From positions 152,866 to 216,865 of the forward strand of contig NMRA01000111.1 of the NCBI GenBank assembly GCA_002633005.1: a DNA stretch of 64,000 nucleotides, in the 5' to 3' direction. This stretch comes from Phoronis australis (lineage: Eukaryota; Phoronida; Phoronidae). Below the pieces are notes generated by a model. That model saw only the letters and a program-made list of their open reading frames with translations. It did no database searches and was not told the origin of the DNA. The position numbers and the translations under genes were made by a program. Shown one piece after another: positions 32,340-45,843 of the stretch (within the stretch, counting starts at the first letter, position 1; each line of letters starts with the position of its first letter).

Positions 32340-35300
32340 ATATCTATGAAATCTCTAATCTTGAAAATTTTACTTTGATCATTATCAGTTCCAACTGTAC
32401 AGTTATTATTTGTTTACTGTTTGCAGTTGTGGAACGCATAAGCATTGCTTAATAAAAGAATGAGTGAAATGTGTGACTGTGACCCTTGCTCAAGAAGTTT
32501 GCTTGAAATTTCCAGTAAGCTGGACAACATGCTAAAAACTGGTGATATCCAAAATGGCAATATCTAAGAAAAAACTTTCTTTATCACATGGATACGAATT
32601 GAGCATTCAATCTTGTTTTCAGAGGTTGGGAGTTGTGTTCAACTCTTCCTCGGTGTCTAACCACACTGGAAAGTATGTAATGTAAAAGCAATAACAAGGT
32701 ACTTAAAGGTAGACTTCACCGAAAGTACATGTATTGAAATATAGGTTCATGTAGAAGAGGTATTTCTTGGGTGGTAGTCAAACAAGACATTGTAGGTACA
32801 GTCAAACCTGGTTACAATGTTAATCAAGAGATCTTCAAAATCTAGGTTTTTTTAACCAGTGTAGACTTGCATACATGAGGTAAAATTGGGACTTGAAAGT
32901 TTGTACCTAACAGTGCTGTTAACATTCTAAAGGGGTGTGTTTTATGTTTGAGTAAAGTTCATCTAGTTGGCGATTTTTTTGTCTTGGTTGCCTCTGTTGG
33001 TGATGTGAATGGTGTGGCTTTGTGTTTAAACAAGACTTCCACAAGGACGTGCATATAGCATCAGTGGCCTGTTTGAAATATTACCTAGGGCATATAACTT
33101 CCCAATATAGCATGGTCAAAACTCCCATTACCAAACATGATTGTGATTTGAAAAACGCTGTTTAAGTAAATTGGCGAATTTGTTGGGCGTCAACCCATGC
33201 TTTGTGTACAAACTTTGAATTTGTTTTTTGGAAGCAAAAGTAATTGTATTATCTCAGTCCAAAGGGATCAACGTCAGACTATGTATCCTGCAACTTTGTC
33301 ATTGTAATGTTTTGATCACCAACAGAAAGAATGGTCAACATTGATTTGACCAGGATTAGTATACTGATCCCAATGCTGTCCACACATTTGTTCTGTAGTC
33401 CACTGTTAAGATTTAGAAGTGTAATTTCCACTGTTTTGGGATTATTGGCAGTACTGTTCTTCTAAATTGTAATCCCAGTGACTTAAATGCTTGTATCAAT
33501 GGGCAGTCAATCGATGGCTTGGTTACAATGGTTGTCTTGGAATCCCGGGGGGTACCCGGCCATGCTTTAGATGGGAGGGTGAAGCTAGTAAATTAGGAAA
33601 CGCACATATTTAGAGATTTGACTTCAGAACGGAACATTTTTGTAAGAAGCTTCCAAGAAAAAGTCACCATTTTCGTAGGGTTTTGTTCAAAAAACACCCC
33701 CTTTTTGTAGTAATTAATTGCACCGACACAACGTTTTCGCATAGATATTCGGACAGCTGAATTGCTAACATGTGAAACATTTTGGAACGCCGAAAGTGAA
33801 TCTTTTGTAGGAAATTAAACCGGAAAAGGCAGACATTCGTAGAGATCTTTTTTCAGAAAAAGCACCTTTTCATTGGGAAACTGGTCGTGAAAAAGTCACT
33901 TTTTCGGGGACACGTCCCGTATGCTTCTATGGGAGTGCCCCCGGGCTGGGGATACTTGCAACACCGTGTTGTAAGAGGGCACCATAAACTACTGACCCGC
34001 TGTGCTTTTTGTTGTGTTCCAAGGTATCTGTACGGTGTGAAATATAAAATCAATTTTTTTTGTTTACACCTGTGTCATTTTAAGCATTTTTTCCTGTTGG
34101 GTTACGTCATAATTTGACTCGATTAAAAATGTCGGCTTCACTTAATTGATTCAGAAAATAGTTGACGACGGCAAACATCTTTAGTTGATGACGTTCGACA
34201 TTTTGTAATTCAAAATGCCGTGCACGTGTTATTTATTGAAAAATAAATGTCTGTCAGACTCTGGGGTCACCCTGAAAAATGTATGTTCAGTTTCCAAGCG
34301 CAGTTATTGCCTTTGAACAATTTTTAGTAGGTTAATTTACTCCCCATTTCGGAAGAGGTCGCATACGCATATTTCGCATTGTGTACGTCATCAGTAATAA
34401 TTTAACAAAATAATGCGATGTTTCTCAAAATATTTTATGTATAGGCGGTGATTACTCGACTTACTTCATATTGGAGTTCAGGATTATGAATAACACAAGT
34501 AATAAAAGACCGTTGTGTTTGTGGTATTGCTTTTGACAACACTGGCGATGCAACAAAAATTCGCTTTATGGTTGCCCGGTATCGGAAACAATAACCAACG
34601 AAGCTATTCTGTATGCCACCGTTTAATCGCGTTTCCTTTATGAATGGTGTCGGTCTACGTTTCCAGGGTTCTAATGTTTCTAGATGGTCTGCATCTTTGT
34701 CAGGGTTGTATGTAATAGTCACATTAATGTAGACTGTTAGGCGTAAGGGGTGGGAGGTTGGTGTTTGTCACAACGGTTCTAAAACAAGGTACACAAACTC
34801 TGTTACTCGGAAACAGGAAAATAATTCAAAACAATTGTTGGAAACAAAATCGTGTTGCAACAATTCTATCTTGTTTTTTTTTGTCTTACCTACTGTATTT
34901 TCTATTAACTATTATATTCAACTGCCAAGGGCCTTGATGTCAATGAGATTGCGAGAGATTTTACATGGTGTCCTAAATCACTGAATTGCGATAAGTGTCA
35001 ACATTTTCAACATAACTCAAGGTAGTGTAATTGATGCCCAGTGACGAAGCGCTCCGTTTCGTGAATCATAAGTGTCAAATTAGAGTCTGTGGTTTCAAAC
35101 AGTGTCTTCTCGACTTATCTGAAATCCCGACCTTCAATGTCTGTGAATCAATAGGATAAGAAAGTTTTGTAGAGAGTGAAGAACATGTGAGAAGTCGCAC
35201 CCCCACCCCTGCCAACCGTCCCCACCCTTCCAATCGCGTCACTCCTCCAAAGAAAATGATTTGAAGCATTGCCACCGCTTTAGCTGAAGGTGAAATTTTG

Positions 35301-36309
35301 TTCAGTCTAAAAAAAGCAAAAATAAACTGCCTGTTCACCGCAACAGTTTTCAAAACAACCACAGACAAGGACCAAATCTCGAGTAGTGCCCGACCCCGAA
35401 AACAGTCATTAGTCGTAGAAGTAGAACAACCCCTGTGAATACTATAGGCCCTCCGGTTAAACCTGGGTTTAATATATTAAGACTTTCCAGTGTGAATATA
35501 CGTATTCACTTAATAATTTACCAATATCAATTTATACAATTTTGGTTACTCAAGAATTCTTTACTAAAGACCGGCTAGGAAACGGTCCTCTGCAGTGATA
35601 TTTTCAAAGTGAAGTCAATATGATGAACTTGGAGTTATGCGTGCACCCCTTTAAATAGACTGAACCTTGCATTTCACGCTCAGTTAATTCGCACGGAGGA
35701 AACCTGTAACTGTGGACCATTATGGGTCGATGCAGGTGGTGGTAAATGGGGTTCCTACTTTTCGTTTTCACCATCTTACCATTACGTTATCTTTTATTCT
35801 GCAATGATTTCTAGTGAAGAACAGTGTTTGCCATAAACGCAAAAGACCCGCGTCGCTTTGGCTTACAACATGAGTGGCTATGGATTTATTCACTCGTAAA
35901 CATCTAGTGGTTATTACGTTGTGATCTCGGATTAAAGTCTCTACCTGGTGAGATTACTCAATACAGCTGTAGCAAGCTCAGACGATACATATTTGCTCTA
36001 ATCCAGGATTAGCAGTAAAATTGACACTTCTTGACAAAGTGTGGCTACTAGCGGTTGCAATTCAAACCGTCTTGTACTAGACTGGATAGTTTGACACTTC
36101 GACAGCGGCGAGACTGTGTTACTGTTTAGCCTGCGGCCGTACGATTTTCTGTCAAGACCAATGTGGTAGCTAATTAGCACTGTGATTGTTTGGTTCAGAT
36201 TTACCATCAAGAGATCGGTAAATGGTTTTATGGTCCCCTACTGAATTGGATGGTTCTGTGGCAGACTATTTACCGTGTTTGTGGTTAGAAACTTGTTGAA
36301 ATACACACG
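32340..36309. other. Intergenic DNA
   Basis: No exon was recognised. At 33540-33950 a probable degraded element begins 'cccggggggtacccgg' and ends near 'gtgcccccgggctgggg', with inverted G/C-rich ends and internal 'aaaaagtcac' repeats. The rest is unremarkable AT-rich sequence. Confidence 0.45.
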
Positions 36310-39300
36310 ATGACAAAAAGTGCACCACCGTACAGGGACCCAAATCCCTCATTTATCACCGTCAAGTTTGGAGGTAAGTACACTAATGAGAAACGAAAAT
36401 TATATCTTTTAACATCATCTTAGATTTGTCAATTGAAGTGTCGAAGTCATCGAATTATTATTAAAAGAACTACTTTGGATGCCGGTTTTTGTGGTTCATC
36501 ATTTTTAACAAATTTTGCTCTATAACCATGTTTCCAAATATTTGTTGACAAAAGATGGTTCAAGTGACACCGCTTATAAAAGGTGTTATCTTTATTACTT
36601 CGTGCACATAGGTAACTCGAACTCGTAAATAAAATGTGAAAAAGATTTAAGATTACTATGAGAGATAGGTCAGGCAATATAAATCTTAAGTCATCTTTCA
36701 TTTCAACCATCTCGGTTGCACTCGGGTTAATCGCAGAACAATTTTTAGTTTCTTGGTAACGTAAATGCTGTTAGTATTTGTGAATGAAGCCTTACAAATA
36801 ATTCCTTTAACATAGATTCTACATGGAACATTTAAATATCGGCACTCCACTTACAAATTTACACTTACATTTACAAATATCTGGGAGTATTGGTCCTAGC
36901 AAATATTTACACCAAATCTACAACCGGGAATTTACTTAGTAATGTTAAGTGTTCGTTGCACTTTGTATAGTGATAACGGATACTTCGAAATAGCTTAGGC
37001 GACGATGGCCGCTGAACTGTGAATCTTGCGTTATAGTCCACTGGTAATTTGGTTATCCGGAGCAGTGATATTTACGTTTGATTCCCAAACCGGTACCTAA
37101 CTTTTAAGACCTGTGGTACACATATACCTTAAATATCGACGTGCAGAACATCTGCTATATCCTGTGGTAGGATTTTTTCCTAAGTCGTTCTCCTCGATCT
37201 CCATATTGACTGATGGTCTATGAAAACACCAACACGCTGTTGGACTATTAATTTGGCCTAAAGGTGCGTCACAGGATATTTTTTTTGGGGGTGTCCTATA
37301 AGGTGGAGTGGTTCTCGTTGGGAATGATCACGTTTATTTCCACGTTACAGTCGTGAATGGGGTATCCTCGAGGAAAAAGTGAAACAAAGAAACGAAATGC
37401 GTTCAAACCATTATGATTTGTTTTCAGCTATGCAGCACAGTAGAACGTCGTGTAGCTCGTAATAAGCTATACTGTTGAAATATTGAGAACATCGTTGAGA
37501 TTGTTCCTTGCCATGAATTGCCGAACTTGTAGCACATCAGATTAGCATCTGCTCTCCAAAATAAAGTTGTTGTGGGAGAAGTAGGCGTGACATTTCCTGC
37601 GAGGTGTTCGAAGGTTCCCGAAATATCCCTGAACGCAATTCTAAACACAATTACCTGTTTGTAGGTCCTCGGCAATAAAATGATTCTCATTAAGCTCGTT
37701 TGTATACTTTCAATGTTGGAGATAATGGTATCTTGTATACAATAATCTTGGAAATTAAATCGGAGTTCCCGGAAAGTCTTACTCGCGATTGTTGTTAGAG
37801 AATGCAAGGACACGCGTACTTGGGATTTTTTTCACACGGTTCGAAGATCATGATTTGTTTCGATACATAACATTCTAAAAAATCAATTTAACTTTAATAT
37901 TAGCCGTCCTAGTCGTCAAACTCGGGTCGAATAACTTTAGACACGGATAAAGTTGCGCCTTATAGAAATTCAAATTCGAATTAACATACATGTAGGACGC
38001 GGTACGTAGGCTGCCCTGACAAATGAGCTTGTTCATACATCCGGGTTGGGACTATGCTGGAAGTCATGTGTAAAACGTTTCTGAGTTGGGAGTACACATG
38101 AAAGTGACCATAATCTAATTACACGGGGACCACGGATCGTTTTCCTGCGTCCAATGAGTAAAAATAAGGACCAAATTTTTGTGATAACGACTTGCTGGTT
38201 TTGGCGATTCGTCAAAATTGCGTGTTGCAATACATGGCATAATTACTGAATTACACGCGTTTTACGCTGTTACATGTAGACACCATTTATTCCTCAATTG
38301 GACAATGTAAATGAATCGTCTTATAACAGAAAACAGTCGATTTCATGGTCCTTTGACTTTAAATTTGATCGCTCTTTTGTGTAAGCATTTTGCAAACATT
38401 GGGTTGTTATCATGAAAGTGTTCCTTTTCACCTGCAGCAAAAATCAATTTTCTGTTTGGCATTAAGTAAATGTTATTGTAATGAAAAATCAATCTATTCG
38501 GTGGGAATAAAAAGAAGTCTACCTCCAGGTCAAGCGGCAAAATCCATCCATTGATAGTTACCTAATTTTGATAATGAACACTAATTAGTGGCGTGCTGCG
38601 AACATTATTTCTGGCATCAAATTTCAACCTGTCTATTGTCACCTTTAAGACCATTGATCAGTCTAGTTCTTTCAAATGAGGTCACTACATTGATTCAAAT
38701 AAAGTGATAATTGCTTTTTGACCTTAAAATTATGTGATATTTATGCTATTATTCTCACATTATTATTATCATTAACGTTATCATTATCGTTATTATTATT
38801 ATTATTATCGGTATTATTATTTTTTAAATTATTATTATTATCGTCCTCATTGTTGTTGTTACTGATAGTGTGATGCGTTCCTTTCCTATGCGAAATTCAA
38901 CAAAACATTTGATGCGAAAACTAAGTTCTCCATTCTTGCACTATGTTATTAAAAATACTCGTTTACACAATCCATGTATATAAAACTATGCGGTTTTATC
39001 GAAAATAAAGAAACAATTAATTTGATTCCAGATGGCGAAGAAGCTCTATTCAATCCCGTTTGTAGTACCATGTCTTTACTGGGATGCATACGAAGGACCT
39101 GCAGATGCGACGAAAACGGTAAGAGAGTTTGAATTGTACGATTTAATGATATAGTCAGGAGATGTGTAGGGTCTATGCTAGGACATTTATAGGCGCCCCT
39201 GCTCATAATGACACTCGGTGACATAGTGAACTGGATCTGAGCACTATCATCCAGTGATGTGACGACTTGCTCGCCATCTGCCGTGATAAATGAAGAACTA

Positions 39301-40546
39301 GATGGAATGGAGTCCAGGGTTAAAAATGCCGGACTCATGCTTTGTGCTCACCTGTAGTGCTTCATTAGATTTTTTCCAGCCTTCAGTCATATTGAAGCAA
39401 GGGGAAAATGGTGGTTGATAGAACTACGCATTTATATACTTGCAGCCACAGTGGACCTAGTCGATCTACAGGGAGAGGTAAAAAATTTACCGACTAGATA
39501 CAAGGAATACGCGTGTGACTTCATAGCAAGTCGAGAGACGTACGTTCTCGTTCAAGTGGAAAGTAAGTGCAGGTGCTGCAGGTTTAACAAATCCGGGAGG
39601 CGGGCCTGGGACTCAGTTATGCATAGGGACGAAAGTGCAAAGCAGTTGACATTTGACCACACAGTCCCCTCTGGCCAACACCAGGCCTGCTCGCCACAGG
39701 TCGACAAGAATCCCTCCCCTTCACGGCCACGTCCTCTTTGTTCGCTCAGATAGACAAATTCTTACACTGTTCGCACCGAACGGTTACTGATAGGTCTTCG
39801 CGGCACATTTTAAAATTTGTTCTCTACATAATAATAACACATGTACCAGTAATTTGCATACGGATGCTTCAATCTGATAATCGTTTTGACAACTCGACGA
39901 TTCGTTTCCATACTTACACGTTCAGCAGTTATTTATTTCATTCCCAGAACAGGGAGATAAAGACCCTGACAAATATACGTCGCTGCTGAAAACTATAGGA
40001 TCAACGTATCCAGATCTATTAGGTAAGAAATTACTATCAATATCGTTTATAGTGAATATCGATTTTGCATTGGACAGAAAGTACCACACGACTTGAAGGT
40101 CGCCTTGACCCGCCATCACTTTTAAAATATGACCTTGTGTATAACATTTCTGTAAATATCACGAACATATTTCCAAGCTTGAATGTTTATACCCGCTTAC
40201 GACTACGTCCAACCATTTCCAGTTGGAAAAGCTCATTACATAAGTGCAGTCGTCGTTAGGACACCACTGATACCGAATGCCAATTCATGATAAAATATCG
40301 ATGACATCGTAAAATAAATCATGTAGTTTGTTGTTGTTATCACGCTGTGTTTTGGTTGTGTATAGCTATGTTTATGCTTTTACAGCGAAACTACAAAATA
40401 TGTCTAAACCTGTGGTAAAGAAGTCGTCAGCTACTAGTAGATGGAGTGCTATGAGTAAAAAAGGACTGATGGTAAAAAGTTTAGCTGGAGCAGCCGGTCA
40501 GTCGCCAACGAAGTCTAGAAAATCTGCGAAGAAACAATCCAGCTGA
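36310..40546 (+). CDS. CXorf65/C22orf15-family protein, five exons, complete
   Basis: The exons 36310-36373, 39032-39118, 39446-39562, 39948-40022 and 40386-40546 join in phase to 504 nt, 167 residues plus stop. All borders are GT-AG. The segment FITVKFGDGEEALFNPVCS, then a leucine-rich helix, then TVDLVDLQGEVKNL and FIASRETYVLVQVE, matches the layout of the human CXorf65/C22orf15 proteins (recalled family pattern). That is a small domain of alternating strands and one helix, perhaps ubiquitin-like. The C-terminus is short and basic (SPTKSRKSAKKQSS). The family has no established function; members are reported in animals with cilia or sperm, but I cannot show that here. The start codon is the only ATG in the first exon. 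Confidence 0.88.
36374..39031 (+). other. Intron 1 of the CXorf65-like gene
   Basis: A 2.66-kb intron with donor 'gtaagt' and acceptor 'gattccag'. It holds an imperfect (ATT/ATC)n microsatellite at about 38758-38850 and no recognisable element. Confidence 0.75.
38758..38852. repeat. Imperfect (ATT)n/(ATC)n microsatellite
   Basis: Runs of 'attattatt' interleaved with 'atcattaacgttatc'. Confidence 0.85.
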
Positions 40547-40949
40547 TCACTGTACACGTATTGGGTGCAACACGGTTGCTAACCTATTTTATTGTTCGGG
40601 GAACTTCAGTAATATTATTGGAGAGCATAAGACTTGCAGACCGGAGATGCCGCTGTGCTAATCTTTGGATATTTGCCTGACGGCTACCTTACGGCATTGC
40701 CCTTTCCCCAGTGTTCGCAGTCACCAACAAAGTGCTATTCTTCCGATGGGTTCGCTGGAACTTTCAATCCCACCTTAGGATATTCTTGCCACATGGTACC
40801 AGGGGCACTGTACCTAAGCGGCCATACCAACTTCCCAGGACGACCCATCTCTTACACTACAAATGTGTATGTGTTAAACAACAAAAGGGACCAATGAGGA
40901 ATAGACAGTCGCCTGCTAGTGATATTATGAATTCAAAAAAGAAAATAAT

Positions 40950-40955
40950 AATAAA
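40950..40955 (+). terminator. Possible polyadenylation signal of the CXorf65-like gene
   Basis: AATAAA about 400 bases after the stop codon, in an A-rich context. Confidence 0.45.
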
Positions 40956-41335
40956 ATACCACCTGTTTTCATAATTTTGATTAAAAAATAAAAATAGTAA
41001 TGAAATGCCTGTTTTTGTCAATTTGATTTCACCAGCGAGTCGAAATTAAGACGAAACTATACATTCACTGGTGTCTATTAAAATTATTTTTTTAGAGCAG
41101 ACAGAAAAAACATTATAGGAGCTGTGCTTAACGAAACAAACGCACATATTGTGCCTGTCACTCAGAAACCCACATAAAACTGCCGAAGAGATTATTGCGG
41201 CACACATTACACAAAACTGTCAACACCTTCCCTAAGTAAAAGATAACATCACTGCCAACTGGTCATCAAAGCTCGAGGAAATTGGGGTTGATTGTCAACA
41301 GAATTGAACTTCTACCGTATGCAATGCTGTAGTGG

Positions 41336-41431
41336 GGCGTAGGCGCAGCCAACCACCTTTTGGCATTTGAACGTAGCGCCTACGCACCGTAAGTTACGTT
41401 ATAGTGTGGCGTAGGCGCAGCCAACCATCTT
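41336..41431. repeat. Direct repeat 'gcgtaggcgcagccaacca'
   Basis: Two copies about 69 bases apart (41337 and 41406), with an inverted 'agcgcctacgc' between them. Possibly part of the hAT remnant that follows. Confidence 0.6.
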
Positions 41432-41443
41432 TTTACATTATGC

Positions 41444-41602
41444 ATTACGACTCTTCCTTGCAGTGCAGTTGAATGTGAACGAAGATTCAGCAAAATGAAT
41501 CAGATAGTCAACAAACGATCGAAGGGCCCCCGAAGACACACCCCATGGGCAAACGCCGCCAGCATATCGTTTCTGGGCGTTGCCGCTCCTATTTTCCTTT
41601 AA
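41444..41602 (+). pseudogene. hAT-family transposase C-terminal fragment
   Basis: The frame reads ITTLPCSAVECERRFSKMNQ and then IVNKRSKG before losing similarity and stopping at 41600-41602. P-x-S-x-x-x-CER-x-FS-x-MN is the signature of the hAT dimerisation region, also seen in ZNF862/KIAA1586-type domesticated genes. Nothing upstream continues the transposase and there is no start codon. This is a short remnant rather than a gene. Confidence 0.6.
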
Positions 41603-42539
41603 AATTGTGTTTGGGGCACCTTCAGAGACCGCTTGGAATGCACGCGAACCTTTGCCATCCTATAAAAAATTGTTTGGTTGCGACACACTAGATTTGGTTG
41701 CGACACACTAGATTCGCCACTGCAAAATTGATGTAAATACCCACTCGTGAGTCAAAAATAGGCCTACATGTTTGTGATGTTTGGCGAATTCAATGCACCT
41801 TTTAAAATTCAGTGCTCAAGGTGATACGGAGGGCTTTGGGCGCCTACTTACCTTTAATTTTATCACTACAGGACTGACCGCATGTTCCTGAGCCAAGATG
41901 TTCTAAACACATGATTTAGTCACTCGCACTAACTTTTGTTCATTGATGTTGACCCGCTGTTGCGAAGTTGAGCGTTTACCGTGTGACATCGCGAACCAAC
42001 TTAAAATTGGAGAAATTAAAGTCGTAGTAACATCCCATTGTATAGAAACGATGAAGGCGGGTTAACCTAATTTTACGCCAACTCCTTTACCGAGTGATTT
42101 TCAACAATTGCTACTGTCACCAGATTGTTACGGCAGATTTTGTTATAAAAAATTCAACGATTTTTATTAACTTGAGGTAGGCGATTTTTACAAACTAAAA
42201 GGTTATTATTTGAAAACACATGGACAAGTAAGAAATTCAATCTCCATGGCTATGAACACCTACTAAAAATTTAGACATGAAACATTAACACTCAAATTAA
42301 CATTGAGAAAGAAATAATTAGAGCCTGTTGAAATAAAATATTGAGGGCTGTGATTGATACCCAAATGCTGTATTTTTCAATAAAAAATCCAACTGTCAAT
42401 GATTGTGACAATCACGTTAACTGCCACCTTAATTCATACACAGCACATGCACCGGATGTATGATAGGCGGGCCTAACTTCAGACATATATGGTAGTCATT
42501 TAAAAGCAACAAGACGGATGGCACCACAGGACTGGATTC

Positions 42540-42610
42540 GGGGTATTCAGGGCACAGGGTCAACCAAAATAAAACAATTAACAAGTTCAACCAAAATAAA
42601 ATAATTAACA
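42540..42610. repeat. 27-bp tandem duplication
   Basis: 'ttcaaccaaaataaaa' followed by 'aattaacaa' occurs twice in a row with one or two changes. Confidence 0.7.
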
Positions 42611-42843
42611 AATCACTCCAGCGGCAAGAAAGATAACTGGATTGAATAAAATGTTTACTTCTGTCAATGAGACTAATACAACCATCTCCAACAGTCTTTA
42701 ATTCTATGTTCAAATCAAAATTTAATCACTTTTGATTACCTTTGTATTATACTGTAGTTTCTTACAATTAACAACCACTTTTAAATCTGGCCAATTAATG
42801 TAAGTTAGATTAGTAAATGCCCCATGCTTTTACATTTAATCTG

Positions 42844-42950
42844 CATTATAGTTGAACATTATAGTTGAACATTATAGTTGAACATTATAGTTGAACATTA
42901 TAGTTGAACATTATAGTTGAACATTATAGTTGAACATTATAGTTGAACAT
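42844..42950. repeat. Minisatellite, 13-bp unit, ~8 copies
   Basis: The unit 'gttgaacattata' is repeated about eight times almost without change, so it is likely polymorphic. Confidence 0.92.
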
Positions 42951-43807
42951 AAACAATATAATAACAATGTCATAAAGAATTTTCAGTAGACTTGAAAATA
43001 AACTCTGAGACAAGGCAACAATTACTTTCAACAACATGGCAAAGCAATGGCAGAGCATAATCACCGATAATTGGAACTAAGCCATCAGCTGCAGATGTTT
43101 TAAATTATAAATTAATCCAAACAAAAAAGTATAAAATGAAGCAATTTTAGAGCAGACAGATGCTGTAAAATCTGCTCAGTGTGTATGCAGCTGGCTATTC
43201 CAGTATAATTAACACTGCACGATTTAGGCAAGTCTACCAAAAAACTAAAAGCAACATGCTATTCTGTAAAATTTACTATTCTCGATACCTTAAGGAAATA
43301 GAATTGCGAGATGTTTACAAATAGATATTTATACTTGCTCAGACAGTTGCTTATGGCTATTTTCAATGACAATTCGATTTAACAATAAATAAAGTGAAAG
43401 ACCATGTAATAAGGAAGATATCACATTTGAAAGACTTTACACAATCATAATATAAAGAATCTAGTGTAATGGCGGACTTGCAAATTAGCAACTTGGCGAC
43501 TGGTCACGTGGGACCAGATATCATAGGCCTCTGGAGGACGAGGAGGCATTTTATAATTTTTGTTTAAAACACATTCCATGTAATCACATACATTGCAAAA
43601 GGGCCTTTTTCATGAAGTAAAACTGTTCCCTTATGCCACCACTGCGAAGACAAAATAACTTCTTGTTCAGCTATGTGGCAATACCAGTCACCCGTCCCAC
43701 GTGATCAACCCCAGTGCTTCCTGAAAGTCTCTCATTGAAAATGACACTGGATCCGGTAACCTGTTTTGTTTACTAGATCACTGCTAGGGTCACTGCAAAT
43801 GGAGAAC

Positions 43808-43967
43808 TGAGCTGTCTACCTCAAATGAACAATAGCCAAAAAAACGGTTCGGAAATGTATGAAAGTACGGCAATTGAAGAGTCAAGGTGAGAAGGATTCA
43901 ACTGTCGTACTTTCATACATTTCTGAGCCGTTTTTTCGGCTATTGTCCACTTGAGACAGACAGCTCA
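43808..43967. repeat. Large hairpin, 71-bp arms, 18-base loop
   Basis: 43808-43878 and 43897-43967 are inverted copies with few mismatches (for example 'aatagccaaaaaaacgg' against 'ccgttttttcggctatt', and 'gaaatgtatgaaagtacg' against 'cgtactttcatacattt'). Such a short loop between long arms suggests a foldback MITE or a palindromic duplication. Confidence 0.85.
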
Positions 43968-44763
43968 GGGGCTCAGCCCTGTGGCTCTCCTACATTTATG
44001 CTAGCCCTTATATTAGAGATAGAACAATCTCAGAACATAACATCAATGATAACCAATTAATGATAATAACAATAAGTATAATACCAACAAGAAATTTGAG
44101 AGAACAATACTTTACTGCAACTGTGACCAGATTTGGAATAAATTGTTTCACAAATATCATAGTGATAGGGCTGAAAGGCTTCAAATGCAAAATAGGTCAG
44201 CAGCTTAATTAAGGTCTAAAAGTTGAGAAGACTACTTCTAATGCAAAGGGTTTCATTCTACCACATACATTATCTTATTGATCAGACACAGTTGTGTGGC
44301 CTCTATCTAGACCTGACCAGAAACACACATACCCTGCAAGCCATTTTAAGTGGGCGAGGTGAATATTTTTTCTTTCAAAATTGTGGTTTCGCCTTTAACA
44401 CATCCTAGATTTGCTAGCGGTTGTCTAGAATTCTACAAACAAGGCAAAATAGCAAATGAGAATTAGCAAACCAAGCAAATGTTCACCTATATTTGTACAT
44501 TTAAACCCACATTCACCAACTTATGAAACACTATTCGGAAAGAACGGGTTGGAAATATTGAATTGTTGTGACAGCCATAACAATTGTTAAACAATTATTT
44601 ATTAGACACTGAAGAGTTAAGAGTGTTTGAAACTACAATTTGGGTCATCTAAGTAACTATTTACATGTCATGGTCACATCCACTGTTCTATGTTCAAAAC
44701 GAAAATTGTACACTGTAAAATTTAGTAAAGCCTAGTAGGCGAAATAACACATTTTCTGGGAAC

Positions 44764-44986
44764 ACGCAGAGGGTTGATATGCGCCCCACTGTGTGCATCG
44801 CATACAACGCAGAGGGTTGATATGCGCCCCACTGTGTGCATCGCATACAACACAGAGGGTTGATATGTGCCCCACTGTGTGCATCGCATACAACGCAGAG
44901 GGTTGATATGCGCCCCACTGTGTGCATCGCATACAACGCAGAGGGTTGATATGCACCCCACTGTGTGCATCGCATACAACGCAGAA
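44764..44986. repeat. Minisatellite, 43-bp unit, 5 copies
   Basis: Unit starts lie at about 44764, 44807, 44850, 44893 and 44936, each 'acgcagagggttgatatgcg' plus 'ccccactgtgtgcatcgcatac'. The minus strand is open in all three frames (the peptide MHTVGRISTLC recurs). This follows from a stop-free unit whose length is not a multiple of three and does not show coding. Confidence 0.95.
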
Positions 44987-45504
44987 GGGAAAGTGTCACC
45001 ACAGTAGTCCAGGCCATCTAAAAATCAGTGTCAACCATGCTTTTACCAAGTAGCATAAGGCACTCCTACGCTAACATTTGGGGTTCTGTAACCACTACAC
45101 CTAAGTGAGTTTAAGGAAGTCTGTGACAAATCCGTTCTAATCAATTCACAAATTTACACGCGTGGCTTAGCTGCACTGGTGAACAAATCCTATTCAGTAA
45201 TTTGTCTTGCAATGATTTCAAAAAAATTCGAAAACGACTACTATTTAATTTTCTATTTTAAAAACAGTCATATTGGTCGCTTCCTTAATTATACACATTT
45301 GGTCAAGCCCATAAATAATGACTAGCTCACTGCAATCTGTCATCAAGCATTTGATGTGTAGTGGAATTGGCTGGCTACTCTGAGGTAAACAGTGCACGCT
45401 TTCTCGTTCACTCAAATGCAAACCTGTTAGGGTAAGATTTGTCTGATGAAGATACATTAATTTTCATAATGAACGTTAAAGTGGTTTGGTAGACAACAAA
45501 AATG

Positions 45505-45843
45505 ACCCGAAAATAATAAAAATGGCCACTAGGTGGCATACATCATATCAAATCCATCTGAAAACAAGAATGTGTCATTGACTATTTAATAGAAACCTAT
45601 CGTGAAAATCCATCAAGGAACTCTGAAAGATACAGAGGAAAACGGAAAATTTAAAATTGCCAATAGGTGACACAGCAGTAGTCATATCCATCCAAAAAAT
45701 TCATTCATGTCGTCCCATCCATGTTATAAACACGTCTGCACTATTTCATGAGCATTCATCCAGGGGTTTTGGAGATACAGCAGCAGACGTGGCACGCCAG
45801 CATAATGCGTCCACAGAATTATGTTTGTGTGGGCGCATAAAAA
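45505..45843 (-). mobile_element. Modular element family M, copy 4, truncated
   Basis: On the minus strand it begins 'atgcgcccacacaaacataa' and runs through two modules ending in 'ccacctagtggccattttta'. The other end is missing and it is more diverged than copies 1-3. Confidence 0.7.

Noticed and set aside
37424-37813. 129-codon minus-strand open frame in an intron
   Set aside because: No recognisable motif, no repeat support, antisense in an intron of the CXorf65-like gene.
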